Below, one piece after another: positions 6,140 to 11,681 of a stretch of DNA of 11,681 bases (positions are counted from its first letter, which is position 1; each line of letters starts with the position of its first letter). This DNA comes from Bacillota bacterium (lineage in GTDB: Bacteria > Bacillota > Clostridia > Christensenellales > CAG-138): the NCBI GenBank assembly GCA_023435025.1, contig JAEYSE010000026.1, forward strand, positions 1 to 11,681. Reading direction: 5' to 3'. The position numbers and the translations under genes are program-made. The notes under the pieces were generated by a model. The model had not been told where the DNA came from. It searched no databases and saw nothing but the letters and a program-made list of their open reading frames with translations.

Positions 6140-6436
6140 TCATTGTACGGATTTTGCGTTATGAATTTGCATATACCGGGCTACGAGTGCAAGCAAATGC
6201 GCGTCCAGCTCCTCATCGGTCATGCCCTCGTCCGGCGCAAAAGTTTCAAGCACTTCAAAAGTCAGGCCGCCGCAGTCGGTATACGCCCGCTGCAGCGCGG
6301 TATACGGGCAGGCGTTGAGCTTACACTCAAACATCAGCCGCTTTTTTATCCCTTCCAGGTTGCGGCTATAGCCCACAAAACTTTGGCCGGATTTTTCGTC
6401 ATACAACCGGTATACGCCGGCTTGTAACTCTCGCAT
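6140..6436 (-). CDS. Small GIY-YIG-like domain protein
   Basis: A 98-residue protein that looks like the GIY-YIG nuclease fold. GVYRLY at residues 7-12 takes the place of the GIY motif and SFVGYSRNL at 19-27 that of YIG. A basic helix (KKRLMFECKL) and a conserved tail TALQRAYTDCGGLTFEVLETF follow. The spacing and the F-V-G form resemble the GIY-YIG subgroup attached to or found near LuxR-type regulators, whose YIG tyrosine is often Phe. The catalytic state is unclear, since the second tyrosine is replaced. The function is unknown to me; a nuclease, a nucleic-acid binder, or neither is possible. The ATG lies 9 nt after the foldase stop codon and lacks a clear binding site, so translation is probably coupled. 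The GerMN gene follows after 78 bp. Confidence 0.7.
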   Translation of the reverse strand: MRELQAGVYRLYDEKSGQSFVGYSRNLEGIKKRLMFECKLNACPYTALQRAYTDCGGLTFEVLETFAPDEGMTDEELDAHLLALVARYMQIHNAKSVQ

Positions 6437-6445
6437 AATTTCGGG

Positions 6446-7582
6446 TTACGGGGTTGGGGTGGCTGCGCCAAGGCTTCGGATACGGCCGATATAGCTGACG
6501 ATATCCGCTTCCTGTGTCCAGCGCTCCACTTCCGCCTCATACGTTTCCTGCTGGAGCAATTCAAGCGCCCGTAAGATATAGGTGTCCTTTATGTCTTCAA
6601 AGGCGCGGTCCCCGCTTTGGAGTTTCTCCACCAGCTTAATGATATGGTAACCAAACTGACTTTTGACGGGTGCGGAATGCTCGCCTACGTTTGCAAGAGC
6701 GAGTCCTGCCGCCTTAAACTCCGGTACAAAGCTGGTATTTGAGCCCAATAGGTAGCCAAGGGACTTATTGGGTTCCGCCTGCATGCCGGGGTCCGTTCCG
6801 AACTCCGCCATAAGCGTGTCAAAATCCTCGCCCGCGTCAATGCGCTTGACTAAATCATTTGCTGTGGCCTCGTCCTCAACCAGAATATGCTTGACGCGCA
6901 CAAATCCTTCAGGCACGTACAGAGGCATTGCACCCGCACCTGCGTCGTAAGCGCTTTGCGCAGCTTCAAATTCGGAGGGGTTCTCCGTATACGCTGTGCG
7001 CTGGTCATTCAGTTCCGCTTCATACCGGGCCTTGGCAGCTTCCTCCGTTAATGACACAGCGCGCTTCACATTTTCCTCCAGCTTGGCGGCAAGGGTAGCT
7101 TTTTGCATATCCTGCTCCAGTCCGCTTAAAAACGATTGTGGCGCAAGTCCCTCGGCCTTGAGCGCGGCCTCAAAGTTCTGCTTGCCCAAAGTGTCGGGGT
7201 TGTCGGCTCCGTTTGCCTGGGCCTGCTGTACATAGGAGGAAAGCAAAGAGTCGTATTGTGCCTGCGCGTCGTTGGAGATATTGGTTTTCTCCTCATCCGT
7301 CAGCTGAAATCCCTGCGTAACCGCCTGCTGATAGATTACCTCTGTGCGGATAAGCGCATTGAATACGCTGTCCTGAAGCATTTTCAGGTTCTCGGCGTTC
7401 GTCATATCGTACCCTAATTGGCTGTACTGGGCAAAATACATGTTGAAGGGCGCTTCGAAATCACGCTGTTTGATCTCCGTTTTGTTAACGGTGGCAATCA
7501 CAGTATCGCCCTGGTTCTTTGCGCAGCCCAATATGCCAAACGCCATCAGCGCGCACAGGGCAAATATAATCATTCGCTTCAT
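6446..7582 (-). CDS. prsA: PrsA-like foldase lipoprotein (parvulin-type peptidyl-prolyl isomerase)
   Basis: A 378-residue secreted lipoprotein that helps proteins fold on the outer face of the membrane. A short signal peptide ends in the lipobox GILGC with Cys20. A SurA/PrsA-like N-terminal chaperone region of helices (about 25-220, rich in Gln, Glu and Ala) follows. The parvulin domain, about 226-320, starts VRVKHILVEDEATA and ends FGYHIIKLVEK. A C-terminal helix (about 325-360) closes the fold. The ATG at 7582 is chosen: GAGGAA stands about 6 nt upstream and the signal peptide starts there. The frame is open far upstream but has no binding site and runs antisense through ilvH. It is the first gene of a three-gene cluster with a strong promoter. 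The family is sure; the symbol is by resemblance. Confidence 0.9.
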   Translation of the reverse strand: MKRMIIFALCALMAFGILGCAKNQGDTVIATVNKTEIKQRDFEAPFNMYFAQYSQLGYDMTNAENLKMLQDSVFNALIRTEVIYQQAVTQGFQLTDEEKTNISNDAQAQYDSLLSSYVQQAQANGADNPDTLGKQNFEAALKAEGLAPQSFLSGLEQDMQKATLAAKLEENVKRAVSLTEEAAKARYEAELNDQRTAYTENPSEFEAAQSAYDAGAGAMPLYVPEGFVRVKHILVEDEATANDLVKRIDAGEDFDTLMAEFGTDPGMQAEPNKSLGYLLGSNTSFVPEFKAAGLALANVGEHSAPVKSQFGYHIIKLVEKLQSGDRAFEDIKDTYILRALELLQQETYEAEVERWTQEADIVSYIGRIRSLGAATPTP

Positions 7583-7626
7583 TTTCTTCCTCACCTTTCC
7601 ACCCTTTATAGGGCGGTTCTTCGCTG

Positions 7627-7656
7627 ATTGTACTATCATTCCCGCGGTTATGTCAA
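7627..7656 (-). promoter_or_regulatory. Promoter of the foldase-GIY-YIG-GerMN cluster
   Basis: On the minus strand, TTGACA (7656-7651), an 18-bp spacer and TACAAT (7632-7627) give a near-consensus SigA-type promoter, with a start near 7620 and a leader of about 38 nt. The two downstream genes have no comparable promoter of their own, which supports one transcript. Confidence 0.75.
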
Positions 7657-7741
7657 ACGGGCTGCAGGGAAAGCCCGCAGGCGTGAGCATAGGCTTTCGC
7701 CTTGCGGATATTTTATATTCTTTCCGGACGGGAAGATGTTG

Positions 7742-7747
7742 TATAAT
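7742..7747 (+). promoter_or_regulatory. -10 element upstream of the acetolactate synthase small subunit gene
   Basis: A perfect TATAAT is 36 bp upstream of the ATG at 7784. The best -35 candidate, TTCTTT at 7718-7723 with an 18-bp spacer, is weak, which may mean an activator or low basal expression. It is divergent from the foldase promoter, about 85 bp away. Confidence 0.5.
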
Positions 7748-7783
7748 GGACTGGAAGAAGAACCATTTTGGGAGGGACCCGTT

Positions 7784-8257
7784 ATGCCCGCAAGAGAAGC
7801 GCATATCCTCACCCTTACGGTGGACAACGAGTTTGGCGTACTCACCAGAATTACCGCCCAAATCCGCAGGGAGGGGTGGAACATCAAGAGCCTCTCGGCG
7901 GAGGAGACGGCGGATCCTTCCATATCCCGTATTACGCTTGCGCTGCAATGCTTTGACGCCACGCTGCCGAATGTTGTAAGCCGGCTCTCCCGCCTGGCCT
8001 GCGTGCGGCATGTGGACGCGTATGATGAAACACGCTGTATTTGCCGGGAGCTTGCCGTGGCGCGCGCGGCAGATACGCCCGCTGTACGGGCGGTTGTTGA
8101 GCGTTTTGCGGCCCAGGTCATCGCAAATGAAAGCGGCATGCTGCTACTACAGCTTGCCGAGCCCCCCAAGACGCTCGACGCGTTTTTAGAAGCGCTCAGG
8201 AGTGTAGGAGAAGTGGACTCCGCCCGCACGGGCGCGATCACGCTGGAAAAAGCGTAG
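7784..8257 (+). CDS. ilvN: Acetolactate synthase regulatory (small) subunit
   Basis: A 157-residue protein with the layout of the IlvH/IlvN regulatory subunit, which binds valine and stimulates the catalytic subunit in branched-chain amino-acid synthesis. The N-terminal ACT domain (about 7-80) reads HILTLTVDNEFGVLTRITAQIRREGWNIKSL then DPSISRITL; the G-V-L turn and the N-I-x-S-L strand are hallmarks. A C-terminal domain (about 85-155), beginning CRELAVARA, matches the second half of the family. The ATG at 7784 is preceded by GGAGGG at 7 nt. The frame extends further upstream but crosses the foldase promoter. The catalytic partner ilvB is not adjacent: butyrate kinase follows after 158 bp. IlvH is an equally valid name. 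A free-standing ACT regulator is a less likely alternative. Confidence 0.87.
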   Translation: MPAREAHILTLTVDNEFGVLTRITAQIRREGWNIKSLSAEETADPSISRITLALQCFDATLPNVVSRLSRLACVRHVDAYDETRCICRELAVARAADTPAVRAVVERFAAQVIANESGMLLLQLAEPPKTLDAFLEALRSVGEVDSARTGAITLEKA

Positions 8258-8285
8258 CGGTAATAACCGTTCACATTGTTAAAGA

Positions 8286-8393
8286 TGGAGGCTCTGCCTC
8301 CAAATCCGCTTAGGCTGTAAACAGCGAACCCGATTTACCGGATTGGTTTTGCCAACCGGGCGCCCACCCGCTTTTCTGCGGAAAGCCGCTAAG
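8286..8393 (+). other. Structured spacer between ilvN and buk
   Basis: The 158-bp gap holds several hairpins by eye. TGGAGGC (8286-8292) pairs with GCCTCCA (8296-8302). GCTG (8314-8317) pairs with CAGC (8322-8325). CCGG plus TTGG (8338-8346, one bulged A) pairs with CCAA plus CCGG (8352-8359). GCTTT (8370-8374) pairs with AAAGC (8382-8386). The last three are enclosed by CTTAG (8309-8313) pairing with CTAAG (8389-8393). There is no U-tract, so it is not a plain terminator. I do not recognise a known riboswitch. Confidence 0.35.
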
Positions 8394-8415
8394 AACCCAT
8401 AATAAGGAGAGTTTT

Positions 8416-9501
8416 ATGAGCGAACAGAAGCTTTACCGCCTGCTTGTTATCAACCCCGGCTCCACCTCCACCAAAATCGGCATCTATGAAAATGAGACCA
8501 TGCGGCATGAAGAGATCGCGCGGCATTCTAAAGGGGAGCTGGAGAAATTTTCGTCCATTGTGGATCAAAAACATATGCGCCTTGCGTTCATTGAGCGCGC
8601 GCTTCAAGAAAAGGGATACGAGCTTTCCATGTTCGACGCCATCGTGGGCCGCGGCGGGTTGGTAGAGCCGATAGACAGCGGGGTGTACCTTGTGAACAAA
8701 AGGATGCTTGACGATCTCATACGCTCTTCCGCCGCCACTCACGCGTCCTCTTTGGGCGGCATCATGGCAGCGGAGCTTGCGGCGACGGTACAAAAACATG
8801 CGTATGTCGTGGACCCTGTGGTGGTGGATGAAATGGACCCTTACGCCAAGCTGACCGGCATGCCGGGCATCGAGCGGCGCAGCGTGTTTCACGCGCTCAA
8901 CCAAAAGGCGGTGGCGCGGCGCTGCGCAAAAGAAATGGGCCGCCAGTACGAGGATTGCCGACTGATCGTCGCCCATATGGGCGGTGGCATTACGGTGGGT
9001 GCGCACCGGTACGGGCGCGTGGTAGACGTCAACGACGGTCTTTCGGGAGAAGGGCCGTTTAGCCCCGAGCGAACCGGCGGCATCCCAGCGGAGCCGCTCA
9101 TCCGCATGTGCTTCTCCGGCGCATATACGGAGAAGGAGCTCATCGACCGCGTCACGCGCGGCGGCGGTATGGGCGCGTACCTTGGCACCAACGATCTGCG
9201 TGCCTGCGAGCGCCTGATTAAGGAAGGCGATGACTACGCTGCGCTGGTGCTCGAATCGATGGCCTACCAGGTATCCAAGGAGATTGGCGCGATGGTGGCC
9301 GTGCTCGAAGGCCGGGTAGATGCAATCGTATTAACAGGCGGGCTTGCCTACAGCAACCGGTTTACGGGGGCCATCAAAAACCGTGTGAGCCTGATTGCGC
9401 CTGTACGCGTGTATCCCGGGGAGGATGAACTGCGTGCGTTGGCCGAAGGCGTGTTGCGCGTGCTGCGCGGCGAGGAACGCGCAAAGGAATACGACGGCTG
9501 A
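8416..9501 (+). CDS. buk: Butyrate kinase
   Basis: A 361-residue ASKHA-fold kinase that interconverts butyryl phosphate plus ADP with butyrate plus ATP, the last energy-yielding step of one butyrate fermentation route. Visible landmarks are the phosphate-1 loop VINPGSTSTKIGIYENE (11-27), VGRGGLVEP (77-85), the phosphate-2 region IVAHMGGGITVGAH (174-187) followed by VDVNDGLSGEGPFSPERTGG, and the adenosine loop LTGGLAYS (306-313). Length and the E-G-P-F-S-P-E-R-T-G string separate it from acetate and propionate kinases. The start ATG has AAGGAG 6 nt upstream. Phosphotransbutyrylase (ptb), its usual neighbour, is absent from this window. Branched-chain fatty-acid kinase is a possible alternative activity, and the nearby ilvN makes that worth considering. 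It is followed by the nucleosidase gene after 165 bp. Confidence 0.95.
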   Translation: MSEQKLYRLLVINPGSTSTKIGIYENETMRHEEIARHSKGELEKFSSIVDQKHMRLAFIERALQEKGYELSMFDAIVGRGGLVEPIDSGVYLVNKRMLDDLIRSSAATHASSLGGIMAAELAATVQKHAYVVDPVVVDEMDPYAKLTGMPGIERRSVFHALNQKAVARRCAKEMGRQYEDCRLIVAHMGGGITVGAHRYGRVVDVNDGLSGEGPFSPERTGGIPAEPLIRMCFSGAYTEKELIDRVTRGGGMGAYLGTNDLRACERLIKEGDDYAALVLESMAYQVSKEIGAMVAVLEGRVDAIVLTGGLAYSNRFTGAIKNRVSLIAPVRVYPGEDELRALAEGVLRVLRGEERAKEYDG

Positions 9502-9666
9502 ACAGGATAAAAAGGCAGCGCGCCGCATGGCAGCGATGGGCTGCAGCACGGGGCTTCACATGCTAGTAAATGCGAAAAATATCTTCAGGTACTAACGAAT
9601 ATCGCGCCGAAGCGCATGCGCTGTCCGGTGCAATGCAAAATCGATGTAGGAGCGTTTTAAATACGA
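9502..9666. other. Spacer between buk and mtnN
   Basis: These 165 bp hold no gene that I can support and no U-tract terminator. A perfect 12-bp palindrome, AGCGCATGCGCT, lies at 9611-9622, about 45 bp before the next ATG. I could not recognise a SAM or SAH riboswitch. Confidence 0.4.
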
Positions 9667-10383
9667 ATGGGTCGGGATTTGATTGGCATTATCGGCGCCA
9701 TGCCGGTGGAAATAGACGGTTTAAAGCAGGCGATGACGGACTGTAAAGAGGAAATCATCAGCGGCATGGCGTTTTGCTGTGGCAGGCTCAACGGGCAAGC
9801 TGTGGTGCTTGCAAAAAGCGGGGTAGGGAAAGTCAATGCCGCCATGTGCGCGCAGACCATGATTATAAAATATTGCCCTGCCGCTATCATCAACACCGGA
9901 GTCGCTGGCGGGCTGCAAAAGGGGATTGACGTTGGCGATATCGTCATCGCGGATGCCGTGGTGCAGTACGATGTGGATACATCGGCGGTTGGCGACCCCG
10001 TCGGCTTTGTTTCCGGCGTGAACCGTATCGAGTTTCCAAGCGAACGCTCCCTTGCGGATGCGCTGTATCAGGCGGCAAAGCTGCTTGCTGATACCAATGT
10101 CCACCGGGGTATTATCGCCACGGGGGACCGGTTTGTCAGCAGCCGCGCCGAGGCCGCCGTCATCCGGGAGCGGTTTTCCGCGCTCGCAAACGAAATGGAG
10201 GGCGGCAGCATCGGGCAGGTGTGCTTTATCAACGAGACCCCGTTCTGCGTGGTCCGTGCCATTTCAGATGGGGAAGATGACGGCTCGCATATGGAATACG
10301 CGCAGTTTGTAACGCTCGCGGCGCAAAAATCCAAGGCGATTGTGCTGGGGTATTTGGCAGGCTTAAGCGGCAACGAGAAATAA
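9667..10383 (+). CDS. mtnN: 5'-methylthioadenosine/S-adenosylhomocysteine nucleosidase
   Basis: A 238-residue cytoplasmic nucleosidase of the PNP/UDP superfamily that cleaves adenine from methylthioadenosine and S-adenosylhomocysteine, freeing the cell of these inhibitors and recycling methionine. The opening GIIGAMPVEIDGL contains the catalytic Glu15. SGVGKVNAA (51-59) and INTGVAGGL (75-83) form the nucleoside site. NEMEGGSIGQVC (175-186) holds Met177 and the ribose-binding Glu178. The acid Asp201 lies in RAISDGEDDGSHMEYAQF. Length and motif order match the family. The start is the first ATG after an in-frame stop. The nearest binding site, AGGAG at 9648-9652, is 14 nt away, longer than usual. 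It is the last gene before the strong terminator at 10530. Confidence 0.95.
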   Translation: MGRDLIGIIGAMPVEIDGLKQAMTDCKEEIISGMAFCCGRLNGQAVVLAKSGVGKVNAAMCAQTMIIKYCPAAIINTGVAGGLQKGIDVGDIVIADAVVQYDVDTSAVGDPVGFVSGVNRIEFPSERSLADALYQAAKLLADTNVHRGIIATGDRFVSSRAEAAVIRERFSALANEMEGGSIGQVCFINETPFCVVRAISDGEDDGSHMEYAQFVTLAAQKSKAIVLGYLAGLSGNEK

Positions 10384-10529
10384 GAGTTTTGAGGATAAAA
10401 ATAGGGCTGTAACAACCCTAAGAACCCTTCTTGAAAACGCCCTAGAGCGGTTGTAGAAAAGAATACCCAAGGAACGTGTGCCTTGGGTGGGGTTCAGGGG
10501 CAAAGCCGTGAAAAAGGTTTTCAATGACT
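10384..10529. other. Hairpin-rich spacer downstream of mtnN
   Basis: No gene is visible. An imperfect hairpin lies at 10403-10419 (AGGG with CCCT). A good 8-bp stem pairs ACCCAAGG (10465-10472) with CCTTGGGT (10481-10488). A G-rich stretch, GGGGTTCAGGGGCAAAGCC, follows. The last resembles the short intergenic G/C hairpins that are repeated in many Clostridia, but it occurs once here. Confidence 0.35.
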
Positions 10530-10555
10530 ATGGCGGCAGTTCTGCCGCCATTTTT
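10530..10555 (+). terminator. Strong intrinsic terminator at the end of the mtnN unit
   Basis: ATGGCGGCAG (10530-10539) pairs perfectly with CTGCCGCCAT (10542-10551) around TT, followed by a run of T. Its tail overlaps the stop codon of the convergent nitrilase-family gene. It works well only for plus-strand transcripts, as the minus-strand side lacks a U-tract. Confidence 0.9.
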
Positions 10556-11327
10556 ATATGCCTAGAAGCTCTTTTGAAAGTTGCACCCGGCCTTTTGCCC
10601 CGTAGCCGAGCGTCGGCTTTTCAAACTCATACACCAGAAGACATTCCTCGTTAGGCGGGGCTTCTTTTATGACGCAGCCATTTTCATCGAACACGGCGGT
10701 GGGCGCAGTTTGGAAATGAGAAGAGCTATTGACGGATACAATGGGAAACGCGTTCTCCACCGCGCGGGTGATGAGATGCGCCTTTATGGTATCGTAGCGT
10801 TCCTGTGACGGGGTTTCCAAAACGTCGCAGAAACTGACAAAGCAGAGGTCGCATTGCTGTATCAACAGTTCGCGGAAGTGTTCCGGAAACCGCACCTCAA
10901 AGCAGATGCGAAAGCCAACTTTGACGCCCTCTATTTCAAATATGCCCAAAGAGGTGTTCTTTTGAAAGTTCTCAATATCCCAGCCCCACAGCGCCCGCTT
11001 GTCATAGCGGCCCAGCACCGTTCCTTCCGGGGAGAGCAGCAGTATGGAGTTGTACCGTTTGTCCGCTTCTTTTTGGATGGTCCCCAGCGCTGTATACAGC
11101 CCCAGCGCTTTTGTCTGTGCCTTGATTTCACCGAGGCAAGTTTCAAGAACATCGTAATCGATGGCTTCGATATCCGTTTCCACCGGCGGGTAGCCGGTTA
11201 GGGCGCACTCCTGAAAAACCAGAAGCCGCACCCCCACATTGGAGGCAAGCCGCATGCCGCGGATGATTGCCCGGCAATTTGCTTCGATATCCCCGCTGCC
11301 CGCAAACTGAAAAACAGCGGTCTTCAT
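10554..11327 (-). CDS. Carbon-nitrogen hydrolase (nitrilase superfamily)
   Basis: A 257-residue cytoplasmic hydrolase of C-N bonds, substrate unknown. The Glu-Lys-Cys triad is clear: Glu40 in LLVFQECALTGYPP, Lys110 in YDKRALWGWDIENF and Cys142 in VGFRICFEVRFPEHFR, the form of the C-x-x-x-RFPE nucleophile elbow seen in omega-amidase and N-carbamoyl-type amidases. The remaining strands fit: YNSILLLSPEG (92-102), CDLCFVSFCD (160-169), and RAVENAFPIVSVNSS (about 189-203). The length is normal. The ATG overlaps the stop of the 49-codon gene upstream by ATGA, so translation is coupled. It is the last gene of the minus-strand group pgeF > small protein > hydrolase. Biotin- or NAD-linked fusions are absent. 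Confidence 0.9.
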   Translation of the reverse strand: MKTAVFQFAGSGDIEANCRAIIRGMRLASNVGVRLLVFQECALTGYPPVETDIEAIDYDVLETCLGEIKAQTKALGLYTALGTIQKEADKRYNSILLLSPEGTVLGRYDKRALWGWDIENFQKNTSLGIFEIEGVKVGFRICFEVRFPEHFRELLIQQCDLCFVSFCDVLETPSQERYDTIKAHLITRAVENAFPIVSVNSSSHFQTAPTAVFDENGCVIKEAPPNEECLLVYEFEKPTLGYGAKGRVQLSKELLGI

Positions 11328-11473
11328 TTGGCCTGTTTCCGTTTTACGGCATAGGCGATCAGGCCAGCCAAGAGCAATATGAGTGCCGCGCCAATCAGAA
11401 TTGTTTCTATACTCGGGCCGGAAACAAAAATGGCGGTCGGCCCGTCCGCGCCGCCGATGATGCCGATGTCCAT
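11324..11473 (-). CDS. Small membrane protein with the GGADGPT signature of Na+-pumping decarboxylase beta subunits
   Basis: A 49-residue protein, short enough to be missed by most gene finders. It begins MDIGIIGGADGPTAIFVSG, the G-G-A-D-G-P-T string known from beta subunits (OadB, MmdB, GcdB) of sodium-pumping decarboxylases. A transmembrane helix of about residues 23-42 and a basic tail KRKQAK follow. The evidence for a real gene is AAGGAGG at 11484-11490, 10 nt before the ATG; an ATGA overlap with the next gene; and a place 18 bp after the pgeF stop codon. The full beta subunit has over 350 residues, so this is not an intact one. It may be a stand-alone small protein family or a remnant. 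The function is unknown. I recall short proteins with this motif in other Clostridia but cannot check. Confidence 0.75.
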   Translation of the reverse strand: MDIGIIGGADGPTAIFVSGPSIETILIGAALILLLAGLIAYAVKRKQAK

Positions 11474-11483
11474 TCGTCTTTAT

Positions 11484-11490
11484 CCTCCTT
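11484..11490 (-). promoter_or_regulatory. Ribosome binding site of the 49-codon gene
   Basis: AAGGAGG on the minus strand, 10 nt before the ATG and immediately after the pgeF stop, is the best match to consensus in this operon and supports translation of the small gene. Confidence 0.8.
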
Positions 11491-11491
11491 G

Positions 11492-11681
11492 TTATACACC
11501 GGAAGGTTTGGGCGGAGTCTGCAAAAACGCGTCGTTCGCGGGGGCGTTTAGCTGTAAAAACGCCGCCATGCCGCCTGTCTCCCCCCGGTCCCGCCGGTGG
11601 GAATACAGCCGCTCCGGGTCCTCGTATGTACAGGCGTCCATTAAGGAAATATGTTCGGGTGGTATCCCGGCCTCCATAAAC
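11492..11681 (-). CDS. pgeF: PgeF/YfiH-family protein (laccase-domain purine nucleoside phosphorylase), C-terminal part
   Basis: Only the last 62 codons are in the window; the 5' part lies beyond the right edge. The fragment reads EAGIPPEHISLMDACTYEDPERLYSHRRDRGETGGMAAFLQL, matching the end of the YfiH/YlmD/PgeF family, whose C-terminus has a Gly-Ile/Val-x-x-x-x-I helix end, a C-T, then F/Y-S-H/Y-R-R and a T-G-x-M segment. Members are described as copper- or zinc-containing laccase-domain proteins, as purine nucleoside phosphorylases and as peptidoglycan-editing factors. The catalytic His and Cys residues lie in the missing part. A proline-rich tail (PPKPSG) ends the protein. It is the first visible gene of the minus-strand operon with the 49-codon gene and the C-N hydrolase. 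Confidence 0.78.
   Translation of the reverse strand, partial: FMEAGIPPEHISLMDACTYEDPERLYSHRRDRGETGGMAAFLQLNAPANDAFLQTPPKPSGV

Noticed and set aside
7628..7783. In-frame extension of the acetolactate synthase small subunit upstream
   Set aside because: The added residues resemble nothing in the family and cross the TATAAT element and foldase promoter; GGAGGG precedes the ATG at 7784.
7583..8011. In-frame extension of the foldase gene upstream, which would give a 521-residue protein
   Set aside because: It runs antisense through ilvN and across the foldase promoter, lacks a binding site, and would bury the signal peptide and lipobox inside the protein.
8388..10428. Ten-base repeat CTAAGAACCC at 8389-8398 and 10418-10427
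   Set aside because: Ten-base matches are expected by chance many times in a window of this size and the flanks do not match.
1..11681. Mobile elements, CRISPR arrays, defence systems, tRNA or rRNA genes
   Set aside because: I looked for transposase or integrase motifs, terminal repeats, regularly spaced repeats and cloverleaf sequences and found none; every large coding region is an ordinary metabolic or envelope gene.

Overview
The window looks like chromosomal DNA of an anaerobic member of the Bacillota (Clostridia-like). I infer this from the moderately GC-rich coding sequence, the AGGAGG-type ribosome binding sites, the TTGACA/TATAAT-type promoters and the gene content: GerMN and PrsA-type lipoproteins, a ComEB-type dCMP deaminase, a butyrate kinase, and a guanidine-I riboswitch driving an SMR exporter. 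I see no phage, transposon, CRISPR, tRNA or rRNA sequence. It is a patchwork of short housekeeping and metabolic operons on both strands, and I found no large new multi-gene system.

Layout, left to right. (1) 1-2380, plus strand: the end of an elongation factor G with an acidic tail, then homoserine kinase (thrB), an isochorismatase-fold cysteine hydrolase and a GNAT acetyltransferase, closely spaced and probably co-transcribed. (2) 2388-3430, minus strand: an Ohr/OsmC peroxidase with its own promoter and terminator, followed by a complete guanidine-I (ykkC) unit: promoter, aptamer, overlapping terminator and a Gdx/SugE-type guanidinium exporter. (3) 3481-4323, plus strand: a NagD-like HAD phosphatase with its own promoter, ending at a strong hairpin shared with the next, convergent gene. 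(4) 4390-7656, minus strand: dCMP deaminase (TTG start) on its own promoter, and an apparent operon prsA-like foldase lipoprotein > small GIY-YIG-like protein > double-GerMN lipoprotein, driven by a TTGACA/TACAAT promoter. (5) 7742-10556, plus strand: acetolactate synthase small subunit, butyrate kinase, and MTA/SAH nucleosidase, with hairpin-rich spacers between them and a strong terminator at the end. (6) 10554-11681, minus strand: the end of a PgeF/YfiH-family protein, an unusual 49-codon membrane protein carrying the GGADGPT signature of Na+-pumping decarboxylase beta subunits, and a nitrilase-superfamily amidohydrolase whose start overlaps the small gene's stop.

The parts most worth a second look are the guanidine-I riboswitch unit, the 49-residue GGADGPT membrane protein, the GIY-YIG-like gene between two envelope lipoproteins, and the structured spacer upstream of butyrate kinase. 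All family assignments come from reading motifs by eye; no database search was run.
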